The notes under the pieces: generated by a model
What the model was told of the DNA's origin: nothing
The model's database searches: none
The model's input: the letters and a program-made list of their open reading frames with translations, nothing else
Shown: positions 16,913 to 26,059 of the stretch, in pieces
Layout of the letters: each line of letters opens with the position of its first letter
Position numbering within the stretch: the stretch's first letter is position 1
Program-made: the position numbers and the translations under genes
NCBI RefSeq assembly: GCF_022414535.1
Contig: NZ_JADWYM010000007.1
Location: 62,001-126,000 of the forward strand
Direction of reading: 5' to 3'
Length of the DNA: 64,000 bases
Source of the DNA: Streptomyces sp. MUM 2J
GTDB lineage: Bacteria > Actinomycetota > Actinomycetes > Streptomycetales > Streptomycetaceae

Positions 16913-17682
16913 GGGGCCACCTCCGGGCGGACGCTCTCCCCGTGCCGCAGCCGGTGCACCGCCACCGCCGGCGTCCGCACGGCGGCCAGCCGCACGAACT
17001 CGTCACCGGGGGCGTGGAACTCGTGCGGGCGCACCGCGTCCATCCCGATCGGCCAGTACGTGCCGTAGTGCACCGGTACCGCGCTGCGCGGCGCGAGCAG
17101 GGCCAGTGCCTGCGCGGCGCGCCCCGCGTCCAGGTGGCCGTCGCCGAGGTACGGCCCCCAGCCGCCCACCGGCAGCAGCGCCACGTCGACCGGCCCGACC
17201 TCCTCGGCCATCGACGCGAACAGCCCGGTGTCCCCGGCGAAGTAGGTGCGCGCCTCGCCCTCCACGACGTACCCGAGCGCGGGGGAGCGGTGCGGTCCGA
17301 CCGGTAGGCGCCGCCCGTCGTGCCGGGCCGGCACGGCACGCACCAGAAGATCGCCGATCGCCGTCTCGTCGCCGGGCGCCACCTCGTACAGCCGCAGGTG
17401 CCTCAGGCGCCGCAGGCCCGGGACGGCGCGCGGCGCACCCCGGGGCACGATCAGGCGCGTGCCCGGCGCGAGGGTCTCCAGCGAGGGCACGTGGAGGTGG
17501 TCGGCGTGGAGGTGCGAGACCAGCACGACGTCCGCCCGCCGGGCCTGCGGCGGCGGTACGGGCCCGCGGCGGCGCCTGAGATGCGCGAGCCTGCGGGCGA
17601 ACAGAGGATCGGTGAGGACACGGACGTCCGAATCCTCGACCGTGCAGGTGGCGTGCCCCCACCAGGTGATCTCCACCGGCAC
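16909..17682 (-). CDS. Metallo-beta-lactamase-fold hydrolase
   Basis: A 257-residue MBL-fold protein of the UlaG-like group. HATCTVEDSDVRVLTDP at the N-terminus is the first metal histidine segment, SHLHADHLHVPSL the HxHxDH motif, PARHDGRR and FAGDTGLF the next ligands, and VHYGTYWPIGMD the C-terminal histidine. It is the upstream partner of a two-gene unit with the DedA gene (GTGA overlap), which hints at a lipid-linked or phosphodiester substrate. It is only distantly similar to the MBL protein at 15007-16143, which lies convergent to it. Confidence 0.82.
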   Translation of the reverse strand: MPVEITWWGHATCTVEDSDVRVLTDPLFARRLAHLRRRRGPVPPPQARRADVVLVSHLHADHLHVPSLETLAPGTRLIVPRGAPRAVPGLRRLRHLRLYEVAPGDETAIGDLLVRAVPARHDGRRLPVGPHRSPALGYVVEGEARTYFAGDTGLFASMAEEVGPVDVALLPVGGWGPYLGDGHLDAGRAAQALALLAPRSAVPVHYGTYWPIGMDAVRPHEFHAPGDEFVRLAAVRTPAVAVHRLRHGESVRPEVAP

Positions 17683-17765
17683 CCCTTCGCCTCCTTCGCG
17701 CGACTCCCCGAAGCCTACGGGCAGGAGTAGGGTCGGCGGCGAAACCCGGAGGTGAGGGGAGCGCC

Positions 17766-18167
17766 ATGGGACCGACCCGCGTCACGGCGATCGCGAGTCT
17801 GACACCGCTGGAGGCACTGGACAGCGATCCGTTCCTGGTGGACTCCCGCAGCCAGCACGCCGTCTGCGCCCGCTGGGCCGCCGAACGCGGGTACGTCGTC
17901 AGCCGCGAACTGCTCGTCAGCGGACTGCGCCCCGACCACGGTGCGCTGTGGGACGGCGTCCGGTCGGGCGTCGATGTCTTCGTGGCGCCCAGCCGCCGGG
18001 TGCTGGAGAGCGCCCTCGCCTCCGTGGACGAGTTCACCGCCGAGTGCGCCCGGCGCGGAGTGCGGGTGGAGACGGTGGGTTGCGCCGAGCCGTCCTACGA
18101 CGCCCGGATGAAGGCCTGCGTGCACCGGCGGCTGTCGATGCCCACGGCCGGATACGACGGCAGGTAG
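17766..18167 (+). CDS. Serine-recombinase-like protein without the catalytic serine
   Basis: A 133-residue protein of no clear named family. Its order of elements tracks the resolvase catalytic domain: a first strand, SRSQHAVCARWAAERGYVVSREL (compare Q-x-x-x-C-x-x-x-A-x-x-x-G in recombinases), LVSGLRPDHGALWDGVRSGVDVFVAPSRRVLES (compare the D-R-P-x-L-x-x-x-G-x-D-x-V-V-V stretch), then a helix and VRVETVG. The N-terminal Y-x-R-x-S block that carries the nucleophile is missing. It ends right where a DNA-binding domain would begin. It is a single gene with a good AGG-rich site before ATG. Function unknown. Confidence 0.5.
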   Translation: MGPTRVTAIASLTPLEALDSDPFLVDSRSQHAVCARWAAERGYVVSRELLVSGLRPDHGALWDGVRSGVDVFVAPSRRVLESALASVDEFTAECARRGVRVETVGCAEPSYDARMKACVHRRLSMPTAGYDGR

Positions 18168-18432
18168 TCGCCGCCGGCGGCTCCCGGGCCCGGCGCCCGT
18201 CCGCCCCGGGCGCCCGCCTGCGCAGCCCGCCCTCCCGTCCGGGGCACCGTCCCCCCTCGGGACCCGGCGCCGGTGCGCACGGCCGGTGCCGCCCCCGCGC
18301 CCGCTCCGCCCGCGGACCGGACCCCGGCCGGACCGGCGAGGGCCACCGTGGGCCCGTGCCCGCTCCGGGGCGTGTGACAGGGTGGAGCCAGGCCCGTCGC
18401 GGGCGCGGGCCGGGACGTGAGGTGGGCACAGC

Positions 18433-20589
18433 GTGGACGGAGGGCGTTGGCGGCGGATCGCCGGGCAGACAGGGCGGAGCGTCGTGGTGTGGGCGGTGTC
18501 CACGGTCACCATGCTGGTCCTCGCCGGAGTCCTGCCCGACTTCCAGCTCCAGTCCCCCGACGGCGACAGCGCCACCCGCATAGCCGTGACGGCCGCGCTG
18601 GGCGCCGGTGCCTTCGGTCTGCTGTCGGCACTGGTCTGGCCCGCCCTGGTACGTCTCCTGCTGCTGGTGCCCGCGCTCGTCCTCGGCCTGCTGGTCTTCT
18701 TCCTCAACGGCTCCCTGCTGCTCGTCGCCCTGCGCATCAACCCCTCCGGTGCCAGCGAGGCCGACCTCGAGACCGCCGTCATCGTCGCCGCCGTGATGTC
18801 CGCCGTCGCGTCGGCGACCGGTGCCGCCCTCGCCGTGCGCGACGACGACGCCTACCGGCGCCGTCTGTACCGGCTCGCCGACCGCCGGCGCCGCCACCAC
18901 CCGCCCTGCGCCTCCACCCCCGGCACCGTCTTCGTGCAGTTCGACGGGGTGGGCCACGACGTCCTGCGCGAAGCCGCCGGCAAGGGGCTGATGCCGACCG
19001 TCGCCCGCTGGCTCGGCGAGGGCGACGGGGGCGCCGCCACCCACCGGCTCACCCCGTGGCGCACCGACTGGTCCAGCCAGACCGGCGCCAGCCAGCTGGG
19101 GATCCTGCACGGCACCAACGACGGTGTGCCCGCCTTCCGCTGGTACGAGAAGGACCGCGGCGAGGTCATGGTCTGCAACCGGCCCAGCAGCGCCGCCGAA
19201 CTCCAGCGCCGCGCGATCGCGCGCACCGGGGACGGCGGACTGCTCGTCACGGACGGCGCCAGCCGCGGCAACCTCTTCAGCGGCGGCGCCGGCGAACTCG
19301 CCCTGGTGCTGTCCGTCTCCGCCCGCCGCGGCCGCGACAACCGGTCCCGGGCCGGATACTTCGCCTACTTCTCCGACCCGGCGAACGCCGTGCGCACCGC
19401 GCTGTCCTTCGTCGCCGACGCCTGCCGCGAACTCGGCCAGTCCACCCGGGCCCGGGTGCGCGATCAGCGCCCACGCGTCTCCCGCGGCGGCCTCTACCCC
19501 CTCGTCCGGGCCTTCGCCACCGTCGTGGAACGCGATGTGGTGGTGGCCGCCGTGATGGGCGACATGCTCGCCGGACGCACCGCCGTCTACGCCGACCTCG
19601 TCGCCTACGACGAGGTCGCCCACCACTCCGGTCCCGTGAGCCGCGACGCCGCGCAGGTGCTGCAGCGGCTGGACCGCTCGCTCGCGCTGATCGAGAAAGT
19701 CGCCGAGCACGCCCCGCGGCCGTACCGGATCGTCGTCCTGTCCGACCACGGCCAGAGCCCCGGTGAGACGTTCCGTGCCCGTTACGGCCTGACCCTCGCC
19801 GACCTGGTGCGGGCCGGGTGCGGACTGCCCGTGCCGCGCCGCGCGGAGCGCACCCACAGCGGCGCGGAGGCCCGGGCCGCCGTCCGTGCGGCCCTGCGCC
19901 GCCCGGTCGAGGAGGGCGGGGAGCGGCACCGGCCCTCCCGGCGCTCGGAGCCGATCGTGCTCGCCTCCGGCAACCTGGGCCTGGTCTCCTTCCCGGACGT
20001 GCCGCACCGCATGACCCGGCAGGAGATCGACGCCCGGCACCCCGCCCTGCTGCCGACCCTCGCCGATCACCCCGGCATCGGCTTCCTCCTCGTCGCCGAC
20101 CGGGATCACGGCGGCGTCGTCCTCGGTGCGCGCGGCGCCGAGATCCCGCTGGACCGGCTGGACGAGGGCTCCGGCCCGCTCGACGCGTTCGGACCGGGCG
20201 CCGCCGACGCCGTACGCCGCACTCATGCCTTCCCCAACACCGCCGACATCATGGTCAACTCCGTCCACGACCCCTCGGACGGCGAGGTCCTGGCCTTCGA
20301 GGAGCAGATCGGCTCGCACGGCGGCCTCGGCGGCGCCCAGAGCAGGCCGTTCCTGCTGTCCCCGCTGGCCTTCTCGCCGCCCGCCGAGGACGGGACGGAG
20401 CCGGCCGGCGCCGAACAGGTCCACCGCGTCCTGCGCCGCTGGCTGCACGAGGCGGACGGAACCCACCTCCCGGCGGCGCCCGCGGCCCCGGCACCCCCCG
20501 TGGTCCCGGTGGACACCCCGCGGTCCGCGGCCCCCGGCGGCGCCCCCCGGACGGTGCCGGACACCGGCGCGCGGGACAGGAGCGCGTGA
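18433..20589 (+). CDS. Membrane protein: 4-TM phage-holin-like domain fused to alkaline-phosphatase-superfamily phosphodiesterase
   Basis: A 718-residue fusion. Residues about 15-130 contain four membrane helices in the pattern of the mycobacterial 4-TMS holin family (VVWAVSTVTMLVLAGVLPDF ... LVWPALVRLLLLVPALVLGLLVFFLNG). The rest is a soluble phosphodiesterase/nucleotide pyrophosphatase-type domain: metal site 1 in VFVQFDGVGHDVLREA, the nucleophile region TDWSSQTGASQ, and metal ligands in YADLVAYDEVAHHSGP, VLSDHGQSPG and the C-terminal QIGSHGGLGGAQ. The Pro-rich tail is disordered. Probably a membrane-tethered phosphohydrolase acting on a lipid, nucleotide or teichoic-acid-like substrate. 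GTG start. Confidence 0.78.
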   Translation: MDGGRWRRIAGQTGRSVVVWAVSTVTMLVLAGVLPDFQLQSPDGDSATRIAVTAALGAGAFGLLSALVWPALVRLLLLVPALVLGLLVFFLNGSLLLVALRINPSGASEADLETAVIVAAVMSAVASATGAALAVRDDDAYRRRLYRLADRRRRHHPPCASTPGTVFVQFDGVGHDVLREAAGKGLMPTVARWLGEGDGGAATHRLTPWRTDWSSQTGASQLGILHGTNDGVPAFRWYEKDRGEVMVCNRPSSAAELQRRAIARTGDGGLLVTDGASRGNLFSGGAGELALVLSVSARRGRDNRSRAGYFAYFSDPANAVRTALSFVADACRELGQSTRARVRDQRPRVSRGGLYPLVRAFATVVERDVVVAAVMGDMLAGRTAVYADLVAYDEVAHHSGPVSRDAAQVLQRLDRSLALIEKVAEHAPRPYRIVVLSDHGQSPGETFRARYGLTLADLVRAGCGLPVPRRAERTHSGAEARAAVRAALRRPVEEGGERHRPSRRSEPIVLASGNLGLVSFPDVPHRMTRQEIDARHPALLPTLADHPGIGFLLVADRDHGGVVLGARGAEIPLDRLDEGSGPLDAFGPGAADAVRRTHAFPNTADIMVNSVHDPSDGEVLAFEEQIGSHGGLGGAQSRPFLLSPLAFSPPAEDGTEPAGAEQVHRVLRRWLHEADGTHLPAAPAAPAPPVVPVDTPRSAAPGGAPRTVPDTGARDRSA

Positions 20590-20980
20590 CGGGATGCGGC
20601 TCCGGCCGCTCCCCGTGCGCGGACGGCCGCCGGCGGACCCCGGACCGTAGCCCTCCACCCCGGGCGCCCTCCCCGGCACGGCGACGCTCCTGCCGCACCC
20701 GCCGCGCGCCCGGGAACCGCCCACCGCCCACCGCGGTCCGGCCCCCGCCCGGCACCGCTGCCCGGCCGGCCGAGCGGGCCCGGCAGGGGCACCCGCACCG
20801 GCCGGGGAGCGCGGGCCCAACGCCCACAGGGCTCCGCCGTGTTGCCGCCGTGAGGCGCACGTCCCGGCCCGCGTCCGCCGTCCCCCGACCCGGGGCAGGT
20901 CTTCCGCGTGCCGCGCGCCGGAATGTGATCGGATGGGGGCAGGAATCCCGGGCACGGGACCACACGTGAAAGGACCTACC
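20590..20980. other. Intergenic, nothing recognised
   Basis: About 390 very GC-rich bases between the phosphodiesterase fusion and the OsmC gene. Frames are open by composition only, with no plausible start and ribosome binding site. AAAGGA near 20969 serves the OsmC start. Confidence 0.45.
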
Positions 20981-21409
20981 GTGGCTACCACGCGCTCCGC
21001 ACACACCGTCTGGGAAGGCGACCTGCTCCAGGGCAGCGGCGTCGTCACCTTCGACTCCTCCGGCGCGATCGACCAGCAGCCCGTGTCGTGGCCCTCCCGC
21101 GCCGAGGAGCCGAACGGCAGGACCAGCCCCGAGGAGCTGATCGCCGCCGCCCACTCCAGCTGCTTCTCCATGGCCTTCTCCAACATCCTCGCCAAGGCCG
21201 GCACCCCGCCCACCAAGCTCGTCACCTCGGCCGACGTCACGTTCCAGCCGGGTGAGGGCATCACCGGCGTCCACCTCTCCGTCGAAGGCACCGTTCCCGG
21301 CATCGACGACGACGCGTTCGCCGCCGCCGCCGAGGACGCCAAGGTGAACTGCCCGGTCAGCCAGGCCCTGAAGGCCGTGCCGATCACCCTGTCCGCGAAG
21401 CTCACCTGA
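20981..21409 (+). CDS. OsmC-family peroxiredoxin-like protein
   Basis: A 142-residue OsmC/Ohr family protein, which reduces organic hydroperoxides by a two-cysteine mechanism. The N-terminal strand TVWEGDLLQGSG, the helix ELIAAAHSSCFSMAFSNIL with the first redox cysteine, and AKVNCPVSQAL with the second cysteine give the OsmC spacing. The GTG at 20981 has AAAGGA upstream. It is a single gene. The OsmC rather than Ohr subfamily is favoured by the N-terminal length and by the NCPVS motif. Confidence 0.88.
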   Translation: MATTRSAHTVWEGDLLQGSGVVTFDSSGAIDQQPVSWPSRAEEPNGRTSPEELIAAAHSSCFSMAFSNILAKAGTPPTKLVTSADVTFQPGEGITGVHLSVEGTVPGIDDDAFAAAAEDAKVNCPVSQALKAVPITLSAKLT

Positions 21410-21568
21410 GCACGCACGTCGCGCGGACCGGCACCCCGGCGGGAGCCGGTCCGCGCGAGCGCCCGGCGGTACCGCCACCACCCGGCCCGGCACCCCGCAG
21501 CCGTACCGCGTCCGGCCCGCCCGTGCCGGCGCACCCGGCGCCGCACGGCCCTGACATCGGGGGTGGCA

Positions 21569-21597
21569 TTGACAACCACCTGCCCGCGTTCTGTGCT
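21569..21597 (+). promoter_or_regulatory. Candidate dnaK-paralogue promoter
   Basis: TTGACA at 21569-21574, a 17-base spacer and TGTGCT at 21592-21597 give a vegetative-type promoter with an ideal -35 and a weak -10, about 40 bases before the DnaK start. No HAIR inverted repeat (the HspR operator of the main dnaK operon in Streptomyces) is visible, so this copy may not be heat-controlled by HspR. Confidence 0.45.
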
Positions 21598-21635
21598 GGA
21601 GGGGTGGAGGCGCGCCCTGACGGAAGGGGACGGCT

Positions 21636-23498
21636 ATGGCACGGGCGGTCGGCATAGATCTGGGGACCACCAACTCGGTCGTGGCGGTGCTGGAGGGCGG
21701 TGAGCCCACGGTCATCGCCAACGCGGAGGGGGCCAGGACCACACCCTCGGTCGTGGCCTTCGCCAAGAACGGGGACGTCCTCGTCGGCGAGGTGGCCAAG
21801 CGGCAGGCGGTGACCAACGTCGACCGCACCGCCCGCTCGGTCAAGCGGCACATGGGCGACGCACACTGGCGCTTCCCCGAGCACGGTTCGGTGGACGGCA
21901 CCCGCTACCGGGCCCAGGAGCTGTCGGCGCGGGTCCTGCAGAAGCTGAAGCGGGACGCCGAGGCCTACCTCGGTGAGGACGTCACCGACGCGGTGATCAC
22001 CGTGCCCGCCTACTTCGACGACGCCCAGCGGCAGGCCACCAAGGAGGCCGGGGAGATCGCGGGGCTGAAGGTGCTCCGGATCATCAACGAGCCGACCGCC
22101 GCCGCCCTCGCCTACGGCCTCGACCGCGGTGAGGAGCAGACCGTCCTCGTGTTCGACCTCGGCGGAGGTACCTTCGACGTCTCGCTGCTGGACATCGGCG
22201 ACGGCGTCATCGAGGTCAAGGCCACCAACGGCGACACGCATCTGGGTGGCGACGACTGGGACCAGCGGATCGTCGAGCACCTGGCCGGTGCGTTCAAGGG
22301 ACGCCACGGCATCGACCTGGCCGCCGACCGGATGGCGGTGCAGCGGCTGCGCGAGGCCGCGGAGAAGGCCAAGATCGAGCTGTCCAGCTCCTCGGAGACG
22401 ACGATCAACCTGCCCTACCTCACGGCCACCGCCGAAGGGCCCCTCCACCTCGACGAGAAGCTGACCCGCGCCCAGTTCCAGGAGCTGACCGCCGACCTCC
22501 TGGAGCGCTGCAAGCAGCCCTTCCACCGGGCGGTCGAGGACGCGGGCGTGAAACTGTCCGCGATCGACCACGTGATCCTGGTCGGCGGCTCGACGAGGAT
22601 GCCCGCCGTCACCGAGCTGGTGAAGGAGCTGACCGGCAAGGACCCGCACAAGGGCGTCAACCCGGACGAGGTCGTCGCCGTGGGCGCCGCCCTCCAGGCC
22701 GGTGTGATCCGCGGCGACGTCAAGGACGTCCTGCTGCTCGACGTCACCCCGCTGTCCCTCGGCATCGAGACCAAGGGCGGCATCATGACCAAGCTCATCG
22801 AGCGCAACACCACGATCCCCACCCGGCGCTCGGAGATCTTCACCACCGCCGCCGACAACCAGCCCTCCGTCGGCATCCAGGTCTACCAGGGCGAACGGGA
22901 GATCGCCGCCTACAACAAGAAGCTCGGCGTCTTCGACCTCACCGGGCTGCCGCCCGCCCCGCGCGGCGTACCGCAGATCGAGGTGGCCTTCGACATCGAC
23001 GCCAACGGGATCATGCACGTTTCCGCCAAGGACCTGGCCACCGGCCGCGAGCAGAAGATGACCGTCACCGGCGGCTCGGCCCTGCCCAAGAACGACATCG
23101 ACCGCATGATGCGGGAGGCGGAGCAGTACGCGGAGGAGGACCGCGCACGCCGTGAGGCCGCCGAGACCCGCAACCAGGCCGAGCAACTCGTCTACCAGAC
23201 CGAGAGGTTCCTCCAGGAGAACGGCGACCGCGTCCCCGCCGACACCCGCTCCGAGGTCGAGTCGGCCGTCACCTCCCTCCGGACCCTGCTGGAGCAGAAC
23301 GCCGACACCGCCGCGCTGCGCTCCGGGGTGGAGGAACTCGCCACGGTGAGCCAGAAGATGGGGCAGGCCATGTACGCGCAGGCCCAGCAGGGGCCGGCCC
23401 AGCAGGAGCCGGACGGCGAGCAGCACACCGCACCGCACCCGGAGGAGGAGAGCGTCGTCGACGCCGAGATCGTCGACGACGAACGCGACCAGCGGTAG
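21636..23498 (+). CDS. dnaK: DnaK-type Hsp70 chaperone (stand-alone paralogue)
   Basis: A 620-residue complete Hsp70. The ATPase domain has [28 protein letters not shown] and the [10 protein letters not shown] phosphate/adenosine motifs; the interdomain linker is [13 protein letters not shown]; the substrate domain includes [10 protein letters not shown]; the helical lid ends in a Gln-rich stretch and [20 protein letters not shown] lies before ATG. Unlike the usual dnaK-grpE-dnaJ-hspR operon, no GrpE, DnaJ or HspR gene follows; the next gene is convergent NarJ 22 bases away. I take it as a second DnaK with specialised clients, but cannot exclude that it is the only copy. Confidence 0.92.
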   Translation: MARAVGIDLGTTNSVVAVLEGGEPTVIANAEGARTTPSVVAFAKNGDVLVGEVAKRQAVTNVDRTARSVKRHMGDAHWRFPEHGSVDGTRYRAQELSARVLQKLKRDAEAYLGEDVTDAVITVPAYFDDAQRQATKEAGEIAGLKVLRIINEPTAAALAYGLDRGEEQTVLVFDLGGGTFDVSLLDIGDGVIEVKATNGDTHLGGDDWDQRIVEHLAGAFKGRHGIDLAADRMAVQRLREAAEKAKIELSSSSETTINLPYLTATAEGPLHLDEKLTRAQFQELTADLLERCKQPFHRAVEDAGVKLSAIDHVILVGGSTRMPAVTELVKELTGKDPHKGVNPDEVVAVGAALQAGVIRGDVKDVLLLDVTPLSLGIETKGGIMTKLIERNTTIPTRRSEIFTTAADNQPSVGIQVYQGEREIAAYNKKLGVFDLTGLPPAPRGVPQIEVAFDIDANGIMHVSAKDLATGREQKMTVTGGSALPKNDIDRMMREAEQYAEEDRARREAAETRNQAEQLVYQTERFLQENGDRVPADTRSEVESAVTSLRTLLEQNADTAALRSGVEELATVSQKMGQAMYAQAQQGPAQQEPDGEQHTAPHPEEESVVDAEIVDDERDQR

Positions 23499-23519
23499 GG
23501 GAGCCCCGCGGCGGCGCCG

Positions 23520-24014
23520 TCATCCGCGGTCCCGGTCGGGCGCGGCCGGCAGCACGGCGCACACGGCGTCCAGGACGGCCGCGTACGGTGTGCCGTACTC
23601 GGTGAGCCCGGAGCGCAGCCTCTCCACGGCGTCGCGGTACTCGGTGAGCAGGGCCGTGTCGCCGGTACGGGCGGTGAACTCCAGCACCGCCGGCAGGTAG
23701 TCGGGCAGCGCCTCCCCGGTGAACTCCAGACCGTGCGCGCGGTAGAGCTCCTCGTAGCGTGCCGGCGACTTCCCACGCCGCCGCGCGTCCTCGTCGCACC
23801 ACGTGCTCAGATGCAGACGGTGCCCGTTTCCCGCGCCGAAGACCCGCACGTGGTGAGCGGCCAGCTCCCGCGGCGGGGTGACGGCCGCGTGGTCGCTGAA
23901 CTCCCGCAGCTGCGGGGCGGCTTCGCGCAGCAGCGGAAGCCGGGCCCAGAAGCCCTCGTCGGGGTAGGTCAGGCACAGTGCGGCTGCCTGGTACAGCACG
24001 GCGTCCGAGGGCAT
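23520..24014 (-). CDS. narJ: Nitrate reductase molybdenum-cofactor assembly chaperone NarJ
   Basis: A 164-residue all-helical protein of the NarJ/TorD chaperone family. The diagnostic stretch YEELYRAHGLEFTGEALPDYLPAVLEF corresponds to the family's Y-x-x-x-G-L-x-x-x-x-x-x-L-P-D-Y-L-P motif, and the N-terminus LYQAAALCLTYPDEGF also fits. NarJ binds apo-NarG and helps insert the molybdenum cofactor. narG, narH and narI are not in the window, although they normally surround narJ. GGAGGAGG precedes the ATG at 24014, favouring that start. Confidence 0.82.
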   Translation of the reverse strand: MPSDAVLYQAAALCLTYPDEGFWARLPLLREAAPQLREFSDHAAVTPPRELAAHHVRVFGAGNGHRLHLSTWCDEDARRRGKSPARYEELYRAHGLEFTGEALPDYLPAVLEFTARTGDTALLTEYRDAVERLRSGLTEYGTPYAAVLDAVCAVLPAAPDRDRG

Positions 24015-24361
24015 CGCAGAGCCTCCTCCGGATCGGCTTCGACCGGGCCGTGGCCGGTGACCGGCGACACGGCGGACACCCGGCACGCACTCCCCGCGCT
24101 CGGTTCGGCCCGAGCGGGGGACCGCACCCGGTGCGGGGCGGCGCCGCGTCACGCGATCGCACGGCACCGCACGCCGCGGGGACCGTCCTGTCGTGGACGA
24201 CGGGCGTCCGCAACAGACCCTAGGGCGGTGCCGCGGACCACACCCGTTCAGTGCACCCGAACGGGGGCCGGCAGGGGACGCCCGGTGCTGTCGCGGGCGC
24301 AGGCCCGGCAGTGTGGGCGCCCGGTGCACCCGCGCGGGGGAAGCCCTGCGGGGTGACGCCG
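24015..24361. other. Intergenic, no nar remnant seen
   Basis: About 350 bases between narJ and the DUF574 methyltransferase gene, both on the minus strand. I looked in all frames for remains of narH/narG (Fe-S cysteine clusters, molybdopterin motifs) and found none. It presumably holds the narJ promoter. Confidence 0.4.
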
Positions 24362-25177
24362 TCAGGGCTTGCGGGCGACGCCCGCGTAGACCGGCACGAC
24401 GCCCTCCGCCTGCGCGTCGACGTCCTCCGGTCCGGGCCGCCAGCCGGTCACCGGGATCACGCCCGGCCCGAGCAGTTCCAGACCGTCGAAGAAGCGCCCG
24501 AACTCGGTGACCGACCGCGGGTGGAAGGGGGTGCCGCTGCGCCGGAAGTGCTCCGCCGCCCGCTGCACGGCCTCCGGGTTGAGGTCCGCGGTCACCTGCG
24601 ACAGGATCACGTGGCTACCGGGGGCCAGCGCGGCGACGTAGCGGCGCAGCAGGCCGTACACGTCGTCGCCGTCGGGTTCGTCGTCCAGGTAGTGGGTCAG
24701 GGCGACCAGCGACAGCGCCACCGGCCGGGACAGGTCCAGGACCTCCTCGGCCCGGGTCAGGAGGGCGCCGACGTCGCGGACGTCGGCGTGCACGTAGTGC
24801 GTCGCACCCTCGGGCGTGGAGTGCAGCAGGGCCTCGGCGTGCCGCAGTACCAGCGGGTCGTTGTCCGCGTAGACCACCCGTGCCTCCGCGGCCACCCCCT
24901 GGGCGACCTGGTGCAGGTTGGGCTCGGTGGGGATGCCCGTGCCGATGTCCAGGAACTGGCGTACGCCCGCCTCGGCGACCGCACGCACCGCTCGGTGCAT
25001 GAAGCGGCGGTTGGCGCGCGCCCCGCGCACCGCGGTGCCGTCCACGGCGAGGATGCGCCGCGCCAGCTCCTCGTCGACGGGGTAGTTGTCCTTGCCGCCC
25101 AGCCACCAGTCGTACACCCGGGCCGGATGCGGCCGGCCGGTGTCGATGCGGAGGGGGTCGGCCTGGGAACCGGTCAT
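24362..25177 (-). CDS. DUF574-type SAM-dependent methyltransferase
   Basis: A 271-residue protein of the actinobacterial DUF574 (methyltransf_19) family. The N-terminal signature ARVYDWWLGGKDNYPVDE is diagnostic; the SAM site is FLDIGTGIPTEPN and VVYADNDPLVL. In S. coelicolor-type genomes such genes accompany XRE/DUF5753 regulators, as here: the regulator stops 18 bases upstream on the same strand, so the two form an operon. The methylated target is unknown for the family. Confidence 0.88.
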   Translation of the reverse strand: MTGSQADPLRIDTGRPHPARVYDWWLGGKDNYPVDEELARRILAVDGTAVRGARANRRFMHRAVRAVAEAGVRQFLDIGTGIPTEPNLHQVAQGVAAEARVVYADNDPLVLRHAEALLHSTPEGATHYVHADVRDVGALLTRAEEVLDLSRPVALSLVALTHYLDDEPDGDDVYGLLRRYVAALAPGSHVILSQVTADLNPEAVQRAAEHFRRSGTPFHPRSVTEFGRFFDGLELLGPGVIPVTGWRPGPEDVDAQAEGVVPVYAGVARKP

Positions 25178-25195
25178 GCGCGGTGCTCTCCTCGG

Positions 25196-26059
25196 TCAGA
25201 ACGTCCGGCGGTACTCGCTCAGGATCTTCTTCGTGCGCTGTGCGGAGGCGGCGTGGGTGGTGAGGTGGTCGAGGACCTCCAGGTGCGCCGATACCTCGTG
25301 CCGGGAGTCCAGGTACAGCGCGCCCGTGAGGTACTCGGTGACCACCAGGTCGGGCAGCTCCGGTTCGGCGAAGCGGAACAGGGAGAACGGCGCGTACGTG
25401 CCCGGGTGGGGACCCGCGGCGAACTCGGCCACCTGCAGGGTCACCCGGTCCCGTTCGGCGTACTCCAGCAGCTTGTCCAACTGGTCGCGCATCACACCGG
25501 AACGGATGCTGACCGGGCGCAGCAGCACCGTCTCGTCCATGATCACCCACAGGTGGGGGGCATCCGCGCGCTCCAGCAGCCGCTGCCGCTCCATGCGCAG
25601 GCACACGTGCCGCTCCATGGTCTCCGGCGTCGTCCGCCCGATCGTGCCCGCCTCCAGCACGGCACGCGCGTACTCCTCCGTCTGCAGCAGCCCGGGCACG
25701 AAGTGCGGCTCGTAGGAGCGCATCATCCGTGCGGCGCCCTCCAGGCTGACGAACAGGCTGAACCAGTCCGGCATCACGTCGTGGAAGCGCTGCCACCAGC
25801 CGGGGCGGTTGGCCTCCTCGACGAGGTCGACGAAGACCGACGCCTCCTGCGCCGACACGCCGTACGCCTCCAGCAGCACCTGTACGTACGGCACCTTCAG
25901 CGCGACCTCCGCGGTCTCCATGCGCCGTACGGTCGCCGGGGCCACCCGGAGGATCTGCGCGGCCTCCTCACGCCGCAGCCCGGCCACTTCGCGCAGTTCC
26001 TGCAGGCGTTTGCCGAGCACCACCTGGCCCACGGTCGGCGCGGGCCGCCGCTCACTCAC
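25196..26059 (-). CDS. XRE-family regulator with DUF5753 domain
   Basis: A 287-residue helix-turn-helix protein. Residues about 10-65 form the XRE domain (LQELREVAGLRREEAAQILRVAPATVRRMETAE). Residues about 95-280 are the DUF5753 ligand/partner domain with FVSLEGAARMMRSYEPHFVPGLLQTEEYARA and TLQVAEFAAGPHPG. I chose GTG 26059 because AGGGAGA lies six bases upstream. The first gene of a two-gene operon with the DUF574 methyltransferase; such pairs influence development and antibiotic production in Streptomyces. Confidence 0.85.
   Translation of the reverse strand: MSERRPAPTVGQVVLGKRLQELREVAGLRREEAAQILRVAPATVRRMETAEVALKVPYVQVLLEAYGVSAQEASVFVDLVEEANRPGWWQRFHDVMPDWFSLFVSLEGAARMMRSYEPHFVPGLLQTEEYARAVLEAGTIGRTTPETMERHVCLRMERQRLLERADAPHLWVIMDETVLLRPVSIRSGVMRDQLDKLLEYAERDRVTLQVAEFAAGPHPGTYAPFSLFRFAEPELPDLVVTEYLTGALYLDSRHEVSAHLEVLDHLTTHAASAQRTKKILSEYRRTF

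Noticed and set aside
24015..24361. Remnants of narH or narG next to narJ
   Set aside because: No cysteine clusters or molybdopterin motifs were found in any frame.
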